A stretch of 64,000 bases of DNA, taken from positions 1 to 64,000 of the forward strand of contig JAWKLR010000015.1 of the NCBI GenBank assembly GCA_041392625.1, given 5' to 3'. This DNA is from M3007 sp041392625. Lineage in GTDB: Bacteria; Bacteroidota; Bacteroidia; Chitinophagales; Saprospiraceae. Shown one piece after another: positions 54,178 to 63,990 of the stretch. Under the pieces are notes generated by a model. The model searched no databases, was not told the origin of the DNA, and worked only from the letters and a program-made list of their open reading frames with translations. Position 1 is the stretch's first letter. The number at the start of each line of letters is the position of its first letter. The position numbers were made by a program, and so were the translations under genes.

Positions 54178-55386
54178 ATGAAAAATCATTTTCAAGTATT
54201 AATTATCGGTGGTGGAAATGCGGGCCTTTCGGTGGCATCCAAACTCCTTATTGCAAACTCTAAACTGGAAATAGGAATTCTGGATCCAACTGAAAAGCAC
54301 TATTACCAGCCAGCTTGGACCTTGGTTGGTGGTGGTACTTTTGACATCAACAAAACTGTGCGCAGCGAATCCTCTGTTATGAACAAAGGCGTTGAGTGGA
54401 TTCAGGAAGCCGCTGCTACGTTTGAACCAGATCAAAATGCAGTTACAACTGCATCCGGTTCACGCATTACGTATGACTATCTGGTTGTTGCTCCGGGAAT
54501 TCAATTGGATTGGCACAAGATCAAAGGCCTTGAAGGCAATCTTGGAAAGCACGGAATTACTTCCAACTATACGTTCCAAACTGCACCCTATACCTACGAA
54601 CTCCTTAAGGAGATAAAGGAAGGCAATGCATTATTTACAAACCCAAACACACCAATTAAGTGTGGTGGTGCTCCTCAAAAAATCCTGTATCTGGCCTCTG
54701 ATTTCTGGCGTAAGCAGGGCGTTTTGGGTAAAGTACAACCTCATTTTTACTCTGCAGGTGGTGTGATTTTTGGTGTTAAAAAATACGCCGATACACTCAA
54801 TAAGGTAATTGATCGCTACGGCATTCAAACACACTTCCATCGGAATCTGGTTGAAGTAAAAGCCGATCAAAAGCAGGCTGTGTTTGATGTATATAAGGAT
54901 GGAGCAGTGGTTGATCAGGAAACCGTTGATTACGGTATGATCCACATTACGCCTCCTCAAAGTGCACCTGATTTTATCAAAAACAGCCCGCTGGCTATGG
55001 AAGGAAATGCCCTTGGATGGGTTGATGTGGATAAGCACACCTTCCAGCACAACAAATATGCGAATGTGTTCTCATTAGGTGATGTCGCCGGAACACCAAA
55101 TGCAAAGACTGGTGCTGCAATCCGCAAACAGGCCCCGGTACTTGTTGAACAGCTTATCAGCATGATCAATACCGGCCAACTGACCAGTGCATCCTACAAC
55201 GGATATGGTTCTTGCCCATTGGTTACCGGTTATGGCAAGTTGGTTTTGGCAGAATTTGACTACGACAACAACCCGGTTGAAACATTCCCGTTCGATCAGT
55301 CCAAAGAACGTTGGTCTATGTTCCAATTGAAGAAGCACGTGCTTCCTTGGTTGTACTGGAATAAAATTTTGAAAGGAACTGCTTAA
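54178..55386 (+). CDS. Sulfide:quinone oxidoreductase (SQOR-like)
   Basis: A 402-residue FAD enzyme. The dinucleotide motif is VLIIGGGNAGLSVASKLL; YDYLVVAPGI and VFSLGDVAGTPNAKTGAAIR complete the flavin site. The two redox Cys are in PIKCGGAPQK (about C162) and YGSCPLVTGYGK (about C342), as in the eukaryotic-type SQOR. It oxidises sulfide to persulfide or sulfur and passes electrons to the quinone pool at the membrane, possibly for detoxification. No persulfide dioxygenase or rhodanese gene is adjacent. A terminator with a long loop follows. Confidence 0.9.
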   Translation: MKNHFQVLIIGGGNAGLSVASKLLIANSKLEIGILDPTEKHYYQPAWTLVGGGTFDINKTVRSESSVMNKGVEWIQEAAATFEPDQNAVTTASGSRITYDYLVVAPGIQLDWHKIKGLEGNLGKHGITSNYTFQTAPYTYELLKEIKEGNALFTNPNTPIKCGGAPQKILYLASDFWRKQGVLGKVQPHFYSAGGVIFGVKKYADTLNKVIDRYGIQTHFHRNLVEVKADQKQAVFDVYKDGAVVDQETVDYGMIHITPPQSAPDFIKNSPLAMEGNALGWVDVDKHTFQHNKYANVFSLGDVAGTPNAKTGAAIRKQAPVLVEQLISMINTGQLTSASYNGYGSCPLVTGYGKLVLAEFDYDNNPVETFPFDQSKERWSMFQLKKHVLPWLYWNKILKGTA

Positions 55387-55400
55387 TTTTTCTTTCATTT

Positions 55401-55489
55401 CAGGGTTCAGTAAATTGGTTCATCGAAAACGAATGATACAATACTGATTGTATCCTCCAGATGAGCCTGGTTTGCTGAACCCTGTTTTT
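55401..55489 (+). terminator. Terminator after the SQOR gene
   Basis: A 10-bp stem CAGGGTTCAG (55401-55410) with CTGAACCCTG (55475-55484) and T5. The loop is long (64 nt), so folding is less certain. Confidence 0.5.
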
Positions 55490-55579
55490 GTTTTATTGTT
55501 ATTCATTCACAGACCCACTCAATCCGTGAAACAGGTCTGAGAACCCATCCCGAATCACCCGCGGAAAAAACAGTTTCAG

Positions 55580-56473
55580 ATGGCAAAAAAAATCCCTACC
55601 TATAGCATATGCAACTTGCTGGGTGCAGACCAGTGTGTTGCTGAATTTACCATAGCTCGCCTTAGCGAATATTTGGAGTCTCATCCCAATTTGCATTTTC
55701 CTCACCGCCATGCCTTTTACCAAATTGCATTGTTCACAGAAGGTGGAGGAACCCATACTATAGATTTTCAAAATTATGAAGTGAAACCCCATCAGGTGTA
55801 CTACATGAGCCCTGGGCAGATCCACAGTTGGGATTTTGAACCTGGAACTGATGGCTTTCTGGTCAACTTCAATGAAAGTTTTTTTACAGCCATTTGCCAC
55901 AATCCAAACTTTGTGCAGGAATTTCCGCTTTTCAACAACATCAGTGGGGAGCCTGTAAATGTATTGGAGACCGAATGTTGCAGTGAAATTCACGGTCTGC
56001 TGGAGCGAATGGATATGGAGTTCCGCAGCGATGTGGATTTCAAACAGGAATTTTTGCGTTCGCTGTTGCTGCAACTTCTTGTTTTGCTTTCACGCAACAT
56101 GCCTGCGCAATCACAAACGCCTGTGAGTCGCCACCAACTCACTGTCCTTCGAAATTTTGAACGCTTAATTGAGCAGAATTTCAAAGAAAAACGCCTTCCA
56201 AGAGATTACGCAGAAATGCTGTTTATTACCCCCAATCACCTCAATGCGCTGTCTAATTCTGTAGCCGGAAAACCAGCAGGTGAATTGATTCGCGACCGGG
56301 TGATTCTGGAAGCCAAACGCCTTCTGGTGAATTCTGACTATACCATTACCCAAATTGCAGACATCCTGTCTTTTGAAGATAACGCCTATTTTACCCGTTT
56401 CTTCAAAAAATATACAGGAATGGCTCCCGAACTATTCCGACAAGAATACGCAAACGACATTGTATTGGGCTAA
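55580..56473 (+). CDS. AraC-family transcriptional regulator with cupin N-terminus
   Basis: A 297-residue regulator. Residues ~15-150 form a cupin-like sensor (HFPHRHAFYQIALFTEGGGT, VYYMSPGQIHSWDFEP). The C-terminus has the two AraC helix-turn-helix units (LPRDYAEMLFITPNHLNALS; YTITQIADILSFEDNAYFTR, then FFKKYTGMAPELFRQEY). The target is unknown; the neighbours SQOR upstream and the GNAT gene (convergent, 8 bp apart) are candidates only by position. Confidence 0.9.
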   Translation: MAKKIPTYSICNLLGADQCVAEFTIARLSEYLESHPNLHFPHRHAFYQIALFTEGGGTHTIDFQNYEVKPHQVYYMSPGQIHSWDFEPGTDGFLVNFNESFFTAICHNPNFVQEFPLFNNISGEPVNVLETECCSEIHGLLERMDMEFRSDVDFKQEFLRSLLLQLLVLLSRNMPAQSQTPVSRHQLTVLRNFERLIEQNFKEKRLPRDYAEMLFITPNHLNALSNSVAGKPAGELIRDRVILEAKRLLVNSDYTITQIADILSFEDNAYFTRFFKKYTGMAPELFRQEYANDIVLG

Positions 56474-56481
56474 TGACCAGC

Positions 56482-57033
56482 CTACTGCAGATTCGCACGG
56501 ATGCAACCGAAAAAAGCCATGTTTACCAGATTCCCGTTTTTGATTAACCGGTTTCTGGCCATGCCTTCTTTTTGGTAGCCACTTTTTTCAAGTACCCGCA
56601 TGGATGCCGGATTGTAATCGAATACCCATGCCTCCATTCGATTGAGTTGAGGTCGGGATTCAAATTGCCATTTGGTGAATTTGCTGACAACATCCGTCAT
56701 AAGCCCCTGACCTCGGTAAGGCTTGGCAATCCAGTAGCCCAGTTCATCATAATTGTTCTGAACGCCACCATGAAAAAACACGCCAATTGCACCAATCAAG
56801 CCATCCGTTTGATGCCGGATGGCCCAGTTGTTGGGTTGCCCAAACTGTTTTTCCTTTTCACTCACTAGGTTAAGCCACCAATTCGCATCCTCCGGTGTAT
56901 ATGGATAGGGAATGGTCAACGAGTTGTGGGAGATTTCCGGATCGTTCAGATGCTTGATCAGGTTGATTTTATCCGAATCCTGATAGGCACCCAGATATAC
57001 GGAACTGTTGATGGCTAGTTGAATGGCTTTCAT
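56482..57033 (-). CDS. GNAT-family N-acetyltransferase (RimJ/RimL-like)
   Basis: A 183-residue acetyltransferase. Recognisable parts are the acceptor-side segment NNWAIRHQTDGLIGAIGV, the acetyl-CoA loop ELGYWIAKPYRGQGLMTDVV and the closing NPASMRVLEKSGYQKEGM. RimJ/RimL relatives acetylate ribosomal protein N-termini or small substrates; which applies here is not visible. ATG 57033 (MKAIQLAINSSVYLG) is chosen; 57054 is an alternative start. Confidence 0.88.
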   Translation of the reverse strand: MKAIQLAINSSVYLGAYQDSDKINLIKHLNDPEISHNSLTIPYPYTPEDANWWLNLVSEKEKQFGQPNNWAIRHQTDGLIGAIGVFFHGGVQNNYDELGYWIAKPYRGQGLMTDVVSKFTKWQFESRPQLNRMEAWVFDYNPASMRVLEKSGYQKEGMARNRLIKNGNLVNMAFFGCIRANLQ

Positions 57034-57079
57034 GTTTTGTATAACCGACAGCATTTAAAATTGGTTCCTTAAGGTGTTT

Positions 57080-58099
57080 TTATTCACCTTTATAAATTGC
57101 AATATGTTTCTCCCCGGGTCGAGCCCATGCGCGGTACATGCCTGCACTGTTGAACGGACAGCTGATGTTGCCCATTTTGTCCAGAGCAATTAATCCACCT
57201 TCACCGCCCTTTTCTACAAGGTCTCTCAGGACCAGTTGTTCTGCTGCGGCTTCCAGCGTGATGTTTTGATACTTCATGCGAGCCGATAAATCATGAGCCA
57301 CTGCATAGCGAATGAAGTATTCGCCATGTCCGGTACAGGAAACGGCGCAAGTAGTGTTATCCGCATAGGTCCCTGCTCCAATGATGGGTGAATCACCAAT
57401 TCGGTTCCAGCGCTTGCCTGTCATCCCGCCAGTTGAAGTTCCAGCTGCCAGGTTTCCGTTTTTATCCAATGCAACACAGCCTACAGTGCCATACTTATAG
57501 TCTGGGTTTTCCTGTACATTCCAGCCTGTTTTCTGGCTTTTCTCCTTGAATTTTTGGAGCGACTCCCAGCGCCGTTCCGTGTAAAAATAGCCTGGATCAA
57601 TGGTGTCAATCCCTTGTTCCAGCGCAAACTGCTCTGCTCCCGAACCGGTCAGCAGCACATGAGGTGATTGTTCCATAACTGCTCTGGCAAGTCGAATAGG
57701 GTGGTGAATCGTGTGTACACCACCAACAGCACCGGCTTTTTGCTCGGAACCTTCCATAATGCTGGCATCGTGCTCGTTTCTGCCTTCATAGGTGAACACC
57801 GCACCCCGGCCGGCATTGAAAAGCGGGCTGTCTTCCATCCATTCAATGCTGGCACATACGGCATCAAGTGCAGAACCTCCGTCCCTCAAAACCTGTTCTC
57901 CCAACATCAGTGCCGTATCCAGCGCAGCGCGGTAAGCTGCATCCATTTCAGCGGTCATGTTTTCTTTTTTTATGGCACCTGCTCCACCGTGAATTGCGAT
58001 AGCGTATTCAGGTGCAGCATTCATTGGGGAGGGCGTATGCTGACAGGAAATAATGCATAGCCATGTCAGAAAAATCGTGAGCACATTCAGGTGTTTCAT
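57080..58099 (-). CDS. Isoaspartyl peptidase/L-asparaginase, lipoprotein form
   Basis: A 339-residue Ntn-hydrolase precursor. The N-terminal signal has a lipobox (MKHLNVLTIFLTWLCIISCQ; Cys at residue 19), so the enzyme should sit on a membrane, unlike the cytoplasmic E. coli IaaA. The domain begins YAIAIHGGAGAIKKENM. Autocleavage would occur before the Thr of YGTVGCVALDKNGN, and GGMTGKRWNRIGDSPIIGAG and CTGHGEYFIRYAVAHDLSAR are the substrate-binding parts. It removes isoaspartyl residues from peptides or hydrolyses asparagine. ATG 58099 is chosen because it directly precedes the signal peptide; a longer frame to 58192 is not supported. Confidence 0.9.
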   Translation of the reverse strand: MKHLNVLTIFLTWLCIISCQHTPSPMNAAPEYAIAIHGGAGAIKKENMTAEMDAAYRAALDTALMLGEQVLRDGGSALDAVCASIEWMEDSPLFNAGRGAVFTYEGRNEHDASIMEGSEQKAGAVGGVHTIHHPIRLARAVMEQSPHVLLTGSGAEQFALEQGIDTIDPGYFYTERRWESLQKFKEKSQKTGWNVQENPDYKYGTVGCVALDKNGNLAAGTSTGGMTGKRWNRIGDSPIIGAGTYADNTTCAVSCTGHGEYFIRYAVAHDLSARMKYQNITLEAAAEQLVLRDLVEKGGEGGLIALDKMGNISCPFNSAGMYRAWARPGEKHIAIYKGE

Positions 58100-58105
58100 A
58101 CTTGA

Positions 58106-58141
58106 TTTGATTTTAATGCCGGGTACTAGTGCGTACCTTTG
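58106..58141 (+). promoter_or_regulatory. Promoter of the doxX-proC unit
   Basis: TTTG (58106-58109) and TACCTTTG (58134-58141) on the + strand with 24 bp between. About 190 bp of leader precede the DoxX ATG; no gene is visible in it. Confidence 0.4.
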
Positions 58142-58328
58142 TATTGCGAATATATGTTCCACGGAACAAGTTCTTGATAAGCGCTTGTTCAAAAATCAAT
58201 TATTGGCCTAAATATGGTGCGTTTGGGATTCAGATAGGTTGAATTAGTTGCTCAGTGTAACCGCACAGCGCAAACAGACTCTGATCAGCCCAAAGATTGC
58301 TAAATGGCACCTTGAAAAAATAGATATT

Positions 58329-58751
58329 ATGAAACTACTTTTTAATTCCGGTGAACACACCAATGCAAAACCAATTATGCTTTTGTTGTTGCGTCTGAGC
58401 GCAGGAGGATTCATGTTGTACGGGCATGGTCTGAGAAAATGGGATAAATTAATGGGCGGTGGTGAAATCTCATTTGCCGACCCCTTTGGAATTGGCCCTC
58501 AGGCAACATTGGGCCTGGTGGTCTTCGCCGAAGTCCTGTGTGCTGTACTCCTGGTATTGGGTTTGTTCACGCGTTGGGCATTGATTCCTTTGGCATTTAC
58601 CATGCTCGTGGCTGCGTTTTACATAAAATCCGGCAAACCATTTGGCGACCGGGAAATGGCTCTTTTGTACCTGCTGCTTTTTGCAGTTTCCTATGTTTTT
58701 GGGCCAGGTAAATATTCTCTTGACGCATATTTTGAAAAAAGAAAAGGCTAA
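58329..58751 (+). CDS. DoxX-family membrane protein
   Basis: A 140-residue protein with four membrane helices in DoxX order: IMLLLLRLSAGGFMLYGHGL, ATLGLVVFAEVLCAVLLVLG, PLAFTMLVAAFYIKSGKPF and LLYLLLFAVSYVFGPGKYSL. DoxX relatives take part in redox or thiosulfate/sulfur oxidation systems in some organisms, but most members are uncharacterised. ATG 58329 is chosen as the family starts at the first helix. It abuts proC without a gap. Confidence 0.85.
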   Translation: MKLLFNSGEHTNAKPIMLLLLRLSAGGFMLYGHGLRKWDKLMGGGEISFADPFGIGPQATLGLVVFAEVLCAVLLVLGLFTRWALIPLAFTMLVAAFYIKSGKPFGDREMALLYLLLFAVSYVFGPGKYSLDAYFEKRKG

Positions 58752-59555
58752 ATGAAAATCTTGATTTTAGGTGGTGGCAATATGGGCTTGACATATGCCC
58801 ACAGTTTTTTGCGCAGCAAGATTGTAAAGAGTGACCAATTGATGGTTTTGTGCCGTTCGTATGAACAGGCAAATCAACTGAGTGAATCGCATGAGGCATT
58901 GTTTTTTAGCGATCCGCAGCGCTGTGTACCGGAAGCAGATCTTTTGATTCTGGCCGTTAAACCCCAGGATGCAAAAACCTTGTTTTCTCAGATAAAACCC
59001 TGGGTGCAGGCAGGACAAGTCTTCATCAGCATCATGGCTGGGGTTCGATTGGAAACCATTGCCTCAGCCTGGGATGTAGACAAGATTATCCGGGCTATGC
59101 CCAATTTGCCAGCCCAAATCGGAGCAGGTGTTACTGCGTTCACATCCACCCCTGAAGTTACCCGGATTGAATTGGTCATGGTGCAGAACCTGCTCAATAC
59201 AACGGGTAAGACCTTGTATGTAGAGGAGGAGGCCCAAATCGATTCAGCAACTGCAATAAGCGGTTCCGGACCGGCCTATGTTTTCTTTTTTATGCAATCA
59301 ATGATTGAGGCTGCAACGGCAATGGGCTTTTCTGACGCAGAGGCAGAATTGCTGGTTAGCCAAACCTTCACCGGAGCAGTGGATTTGTACAACAAGGCCG
59401 ACCAAACCTGTGATCAATGGATAAGCAAAGTAGCAAGTAAGGGCGGTACAACGGAGGCAGCCATGGAAGTTTACAAAACAAAAGAAGTAAAGGCTGATAT
59501 TGTGGATGGCGCAATGGCTGCATTGGAACGGGCTCGTATGCTCGGTTCATCTTGA
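58752..59555 (+). CDS. proC: Pyrroline-5-carboxylate reductase
   Basis: A 267-residue enzyme for the last step of proline synthesis (pyrroline-5-carboxylate to proline with NAD(P)H). The Rossmann motif is ILGGGNMGLTYAH; AVKPQDAKTLF, RAMPNLPAQIGAGVTAF and SGSGPAYVFFFMQSMIEAAT with ASKGGTTEAAMEVY are the classic C-terminal signature. Starts one base after the DoxX stop, so the two are co-transcribed. Confidence 0.95.
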   Translation: MKILILGGGNMGLTYAHSFLRSKIVKSDQLMVLCRSYEQANQLSESHEALFFSDPQRCVPEADLLILAVKPQDAKTLFSQIKPWVQAGQVFISIMAGVRLETIASAWDVDKIIRAMPNLPAQIGAGVTAFTSTPEVTRIELVMVQNLLNTTGKTLYVEEEAQIDSATAISGSGPAYVFFFMQSMIEAATAMGFSDAEAELLVSQTFTGAVDLYNKADQTCDQWISKVASKGGTTEAAMEVYKTKEVKADIVDGAMAALERARMLGSS

Positions 59556-59601
59556 TTTTTGAATTCTTAAATGCTCAATTTGTACAATAAAGAGAAAGGC
59601 C

Positions 59602-59609
59602 TTACTTTG
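59602..59609 (+). promoter_or_regulatory. -7-like box of the CBS gene
   Basis: TTACTTTG, one base off TAnnTTTG, 104 bp before the start at 59714. Confidence 0.3.
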
Positions 59610-59713
59610 TACCGAAATAGAACCATAAAGTCTATTCCCTCAAATAGAAAGCCTGCCCCCAAGGCCGCAAGTGCGAAGAATCTGATAATGAAAAAATAAA
59701 ATTTTCCTGGCCT

Positions 59714-60142
59714 ATGATGAATGAACTTGTGAGCTCGATTATGACTAAAAACGTCATAACCCTGCACCCGGATACGACGCTTGGTGAAGCGCGTGAAATT
59801 ATGTTGACCAAACGCATACACCACCTGCCTGTACTGGAGGAAGGCCGCAAACTGGTTGGTATTGTAACCACCTGGGACTTTTTTAAGTTGGGCTTATCTG
59901 TGAATGAGTACAAGGATATGAAGGTGAAAGAAGTGATGACTGGAAACATTGCAAAACTCGACCAAAGCCAGCACATTGGTGCAGTAGCAGAAGTTTTGCT
60001 GGAACACCTTTTTCATGCTGTTCCGATCACTGATGATGAGAACAACCTTGAGGGCATCGTTACTTCTTCCGATGTATTGCGCTATCAATACCACAAAGAA
60101 TATCCGGAAAATCTGGATCGATTTGTAAAAGAGAATATGTAA
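59714..60142 (+). CDS. CBS-domain pair protein
   Basis: A 142-residue protein with two CBS motifs (LVSSIMTKNVITLHPDTTLG ... HHLPVLEEGRKLVGIVTTWD; VKEVMTGNIAKLDQSQHIGA ... HAVPITDDENNLEGIVTSSD). It is a paralogue in form of the one at 47061. It stands alone between proC and the FG-GAP gene and is closed by a strong terminator. Binding of adenylates is the family property; its partner is unknown. Confidence 0.88.
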   Translation: MMNELVSSIMTKNVITLHPDTTLGEAREIMLTKRIHHLPVLEEGRKLVGIVTTWDFFKLGLSVNEYKDMKVKEVMTGNIAKLDQSQHIGAVAEVLLEHLFHAVPITDDENNLEGIVTSSDVLRYQYHKEYPENLDRFVKENM

Positions 60143-60183
60143 CACACACACCGTGTGTATTGCAATGAGGTAAAAACACAACT

Positions 60184-60254
60184 GGGAACTTGTTTGGGAT
60201 TTAGTGAACTGCACAATGTGTAGACCTGGCCCGGGCAAGTTCCCTTCTTTTTTG
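60184..60254 (+). terminator. Terminator of the CBS gene
   Basis: A 9-bp stem GGGAACTTG (60184-60192) with CAAGTTCCC (60236-60244), extended inward by TTGGG/CCCGG, then TTCTTTTTTG. Confidence 0.8.
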
Positions 60255-60267
60255 TACGATTGCTGCC

Positions 60268-60275
60268 TATCTTTG
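60268..60275 (+). promoter_or_regulatory. -7 promoter box of the FG-GAP gene
   Basis: TATCTTTG is a full match to TAnnTTTG, directly after the terminator, 136 bp before the ATG at 60411. Confidence 0.45.
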
Positions 60276-60410
60276 TTGCATATACCTGCGGAATAGGGTA
60301 GAGGCACCAATAGTATTGAGGGCCGATACACTGTTCACAAAACCAACAATGGCCTGGCACCCCATTCCAGCCAAAGCGCTACACCCGTTTTCTAACGTGA
60401 ACAATTATCT

Positions 60411-63400
60411 ATGCTGAAAATCTTTACACTTCCTTTTTGTCTGGTTTTACTTTTTACCGCCTGCTCTACAAAAAAAGAAAACCAGGACCCATTGTTTACC
60501 CCCGGAGTTACGGCGATAGAACAGACCGAGCCTACAACCAAATTTGTTCGGCTCGGAACCGGAACAAACCGGAATTACATTTATTCAGGACATTAGTGAA
60601 ACCTTTGAATATTCATTTATCAACGACCCTTCTGTTTACAACGGAGGTGGCGTGGCAGTGATTGATTACGACAATGACGGTCTGCAGGATTTGTTTTTCT
60701 CATCCCGTCAAAAATCCTGTCGGTTGTACCACAATCTGGGCGGGATGAAATTCGAAGAAGTAACCGATGCTGCCGGCGTCGCCGCTGCAGATGGCCTGAA
60801 AACAGGCGTCGCTATTCTGGATATCAATGCCGATGGATACCTGGATATTTACCTGTGCCGAACCGGACTAAAGCCTAGCCCCAGCAGAGAAAATATCCTG
60901 TTTATTAATCAGGGCAATGGGACATTTGTAGATCAGGCAAAAGCATTTGGCCTGAACGATATCAGCCCAAGCCAATGTGTCAATTTCCTGGACTACGATC
61001 TGGACGGGGATTTAGACATGTACCTGGTAAACCAACCTACCGATAACTCCAATATCAACAACATTGATTTTATTCCCGGGAAAGGAAAAACGGTGCGCGG
61101 AATTACACCGCGAGTTATTCACGATACCGACCGGTTTTACCGGAATAATGGCGACAACACATTTACCGATATTTCAAAAGAAGCAGGCATCTGGAACCGG
61201 GCATGGGGCCTTTCGGTAACTTCCGCTGACTTTAATGAGGATGGATATCCGGACTTGTATGTCGGGAACGACTTTATCATGCCTGATTTTGTCTACATCA
61301 ACGACCGCAAGGGTGGATTTGTAGATGAAGGGGACAGCTGGTTCCGACATTTTTCCAACCACACCATGGGTGTAGATATTGCAGACCTCAACAACGATGG
61401 CTTGCTGGATGTCGTCACTGCTGATATGATTTCAGAATCCTGGGTGCGTCGTAAAAAGTTGATGTCGAGTATGATGCTCGATCGGTATAAATTGCTAAAC
61501 GACAAAGGTTATGGGTATCAGATGATGCGCAATACCTTGCAAATCAACGATGGAAATGGAAGTTTTTCCGAGGTTGGTTGTCTGGCAGGTATGTATGCTA
61601 CCGATTGGAGTTGGGCAACCTTGCTTGCCGATTTCGATAACGATGGCTGGAAGGACCTCTTTATTTCCAACGGAATCAAACGGGATTTGAATGACCTGGA
61701 TTTTCTTTTTTATAAAGTAGACTCGATTAACCGTTCCGGTGGTATCAATAAAGCGCGTTATAAATCCTTCGATGTATTTGCGGAACAAATGCCATCCCAC
61801 AAGGCGCAAAACTATATGTACCGCAACAATGGATCCTTGTGCCTGGAGGATGTCTCTAAAAGTTGGGGGCTGGAGGAGCCGCGAACCAGCAACGGCGCAA
61901 TCTATGCAGATCTCGACAACGACGGCGACCTGGATTTGGTAGCCAACGCAGTTGCTGAACCAGCAACAGTTTATGAAAATAAGGCTGTTCAAATGGGAAA
62001 AAGCCACTGGCTTCAGATCAAGTGTAAAGGACCTGCTACCAATTTAACCGGTATTGGGGCAAAGGTGCGTGTGCAGTTTGAAGACTTTATTTTTTATCAA
62101 GAAATGACCCCGTACAGAGGGTTTTATTCATCCGTAGAGCCCATTATGCAGGTTGGACTCGGATCGCGCACACAACCGGTTCGGGTAGAAGTTGAATGGC
62201 CCGGTGGAACCTATCAATTAGTGGAAAATGTAAAAGCGGATCAGCGGCTTGTGCTCGATGCTGCAGATGCGACTCCGGGCAAGCTACCGCCAGTCCAGTA
62301 TAAAGATGCCGGTATCAAATTTGAACTTGCAAGTGCTCCCGCGCTTAAACTGCAAGAAAACGCATTTGAGGATTTTGACCGTGAGCGTCTGATGACCCAC
62401 CGTCTGAGTCGGCAGGGCCCCTGCATGGCTGTTACCGATTTGAATGGTGATGGCCTGGATGATGTATTTATCGGGGCTCCTCTTGGCCAGGCTTCCAAGG
62501 TATATCTGCAATCTGGTTCCGGACGCTTTACAGCGATGAACCAGCCTGCACTGGATGCCGATGCCAAACATGAGGATCTTGGAGCTGTCTGGTTTGATGC
62601 GGATGGTGATGGCGATCAGGATTTATATGTAGCATCCGGTAGCAATGAATCGCCCAATGGTTCTGAAAACTACATTGACCGCCTGTATATCAATAAAGGA
62701 AATGGAGTTTTGGAACGGGATTTCAAAGCCATTCCAATCCTTCGAAACAGTACCAAGGCCGTGCTGGCCTGTGATCTGGACGGCGACGGTGATCAGGATC
62801 TGCTGGTCGGCGGGCGCGGCAATCCCGGGAATTTCCCCCTGCCTTCATCCGGCTCCTATTTTGAGAACGACGGCTCCGGAAAGTTCACCGATGTAACCAA
62901 GGAAAAAGCAGCAATTTTCGAAGAAATTGGGATGGTAACATCCATGGCCTATGCCGATTTGAATGGCGATAAAAAGCCGGAGATAATTTTGGCCGGAGAA
63001 TGGATGCCAATAACCATACTTCAATGGAATGGAACAACACTTGAGGATGCAACCGCAGCGTTTGGATTGGAAAAATCCGGCGGCTGGTGGAAAACGCTCT
63101 GCTTGGCAGATATGGATAAAGATGGTGATCTGGATATCATTGCCGGAAACATCGGTCTGAATACCCGCTATGAAGCCAGTGCAGAGGCTCCCATGAAGGT
63201 GTTTGCGAAAGACTTTGATGGGAATGGCAGCATGGACCCATTGGTAACGGTTGCTTTTGAAGGACGGTATGTTACTACGGTGATGCGCGACCATTGGGCT
63301 ATGCAGATTGGCGCAGGAAATGTGAAAAAGAATTTTCCCCGGCATACAAAATATGCAGAAGCGGCCATCACAGATGTGTGGAGTCCGGAAGCACTGAAGT

Positions 63401-63801
63401 CTTCCTACATCCGGGAAACGCATACTTTGGCGACGAGTTGGTTTGAGAACAAGAATGGACAATTTATTCAGCACGTCCTGCCCTCAGAAGCACAGGTCGC
63501 ACCGGTATTTGCCATTGTTCACGCTGATTTTAACAACGATGGATTTGAAGACCTTCTGCTCATGGGAAATGATTCGGGGATGGAGGTTGAAACAGCCCGG
63601 ATGGATGCATCCAATGGATGCTTATTGTTGGGCGATAAAGCAGGGCGTTTTACCTATGAGCCAAACTTCATACACGGCTTGTGGGCAAGCAAAGAGGTTC
63701 GTAGCGCAGCGCTGATGAATTCCGGAGGAGACCGTCTGATCCTGATCGGGAATAACAACGATGCAGTTCAGGCCTGGAAACAAAAATCAGTAAATCAATA
63801 G
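60411..63801 (+). pseudogene. FG-GAP/VCBS repeat lipoprotein (ASPIC/UnbV type), one frameshift near the start
   Basis: ATG 60411 gives a lipoprotein signal (MLKIFTLPFCLVLLFTAC) and TEPTTKFVRL. Near 60556 one extra base shifts the frame, and the next frame continues EPEQTGITFIQDISETFEYS for more than 1000 residues to 63801. The long part has many FG-GAP/VCBS calcium loops (DYDNDGLQDLFFSS, DINADGYLDIYLC, DYDLDGDLDMYLV, DLNGDGLDDVFIG) and an ASPIC/UnbV segment (WLQIKCKGPATNLTGIGAKV). Similar proteins of about 1100 residues often accompany SusC/SusD systems. If the frameshift is real, the product loses its export signal; all else is intact, so a sequence error is also likely. Confidence 0.8.
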
Positions 63802-63937
63802 AGTCTCCAGGTTCGCACCACGGACTGGTTGATTTTATTTTTTTAGTAAAAATTCTACCCAATTCTGTGACCTGAACAAAGGCTTCGCGTCTGTAGAATG
63901 AATGCAGGCAGAAATTCGTTTTACAGATCGTTTTATG

Positions 63938-63945
63938 TATTTTTG
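63938..63945 (+). promoter_or_regulatory. -7 promoter box of the last gene
   Basis: TATTTTTG fits TAnnTTTG and lies 45 bp before the ATG at 63991. Confidence 0.4.
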
Positions 63946-63990
63946 CAGTAATTCAAAACAAGCATTTTATTAACAAACTCAATTTATACC

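Noticed and set aside
57100..58099. Glycosylasparaginase
   Set aside because: Same superfamily, but the order HGGAG at the N-terminus and the GTVGCVAL cleavage site fit isoaspartyl peptidase/plant-type asparaginase better.
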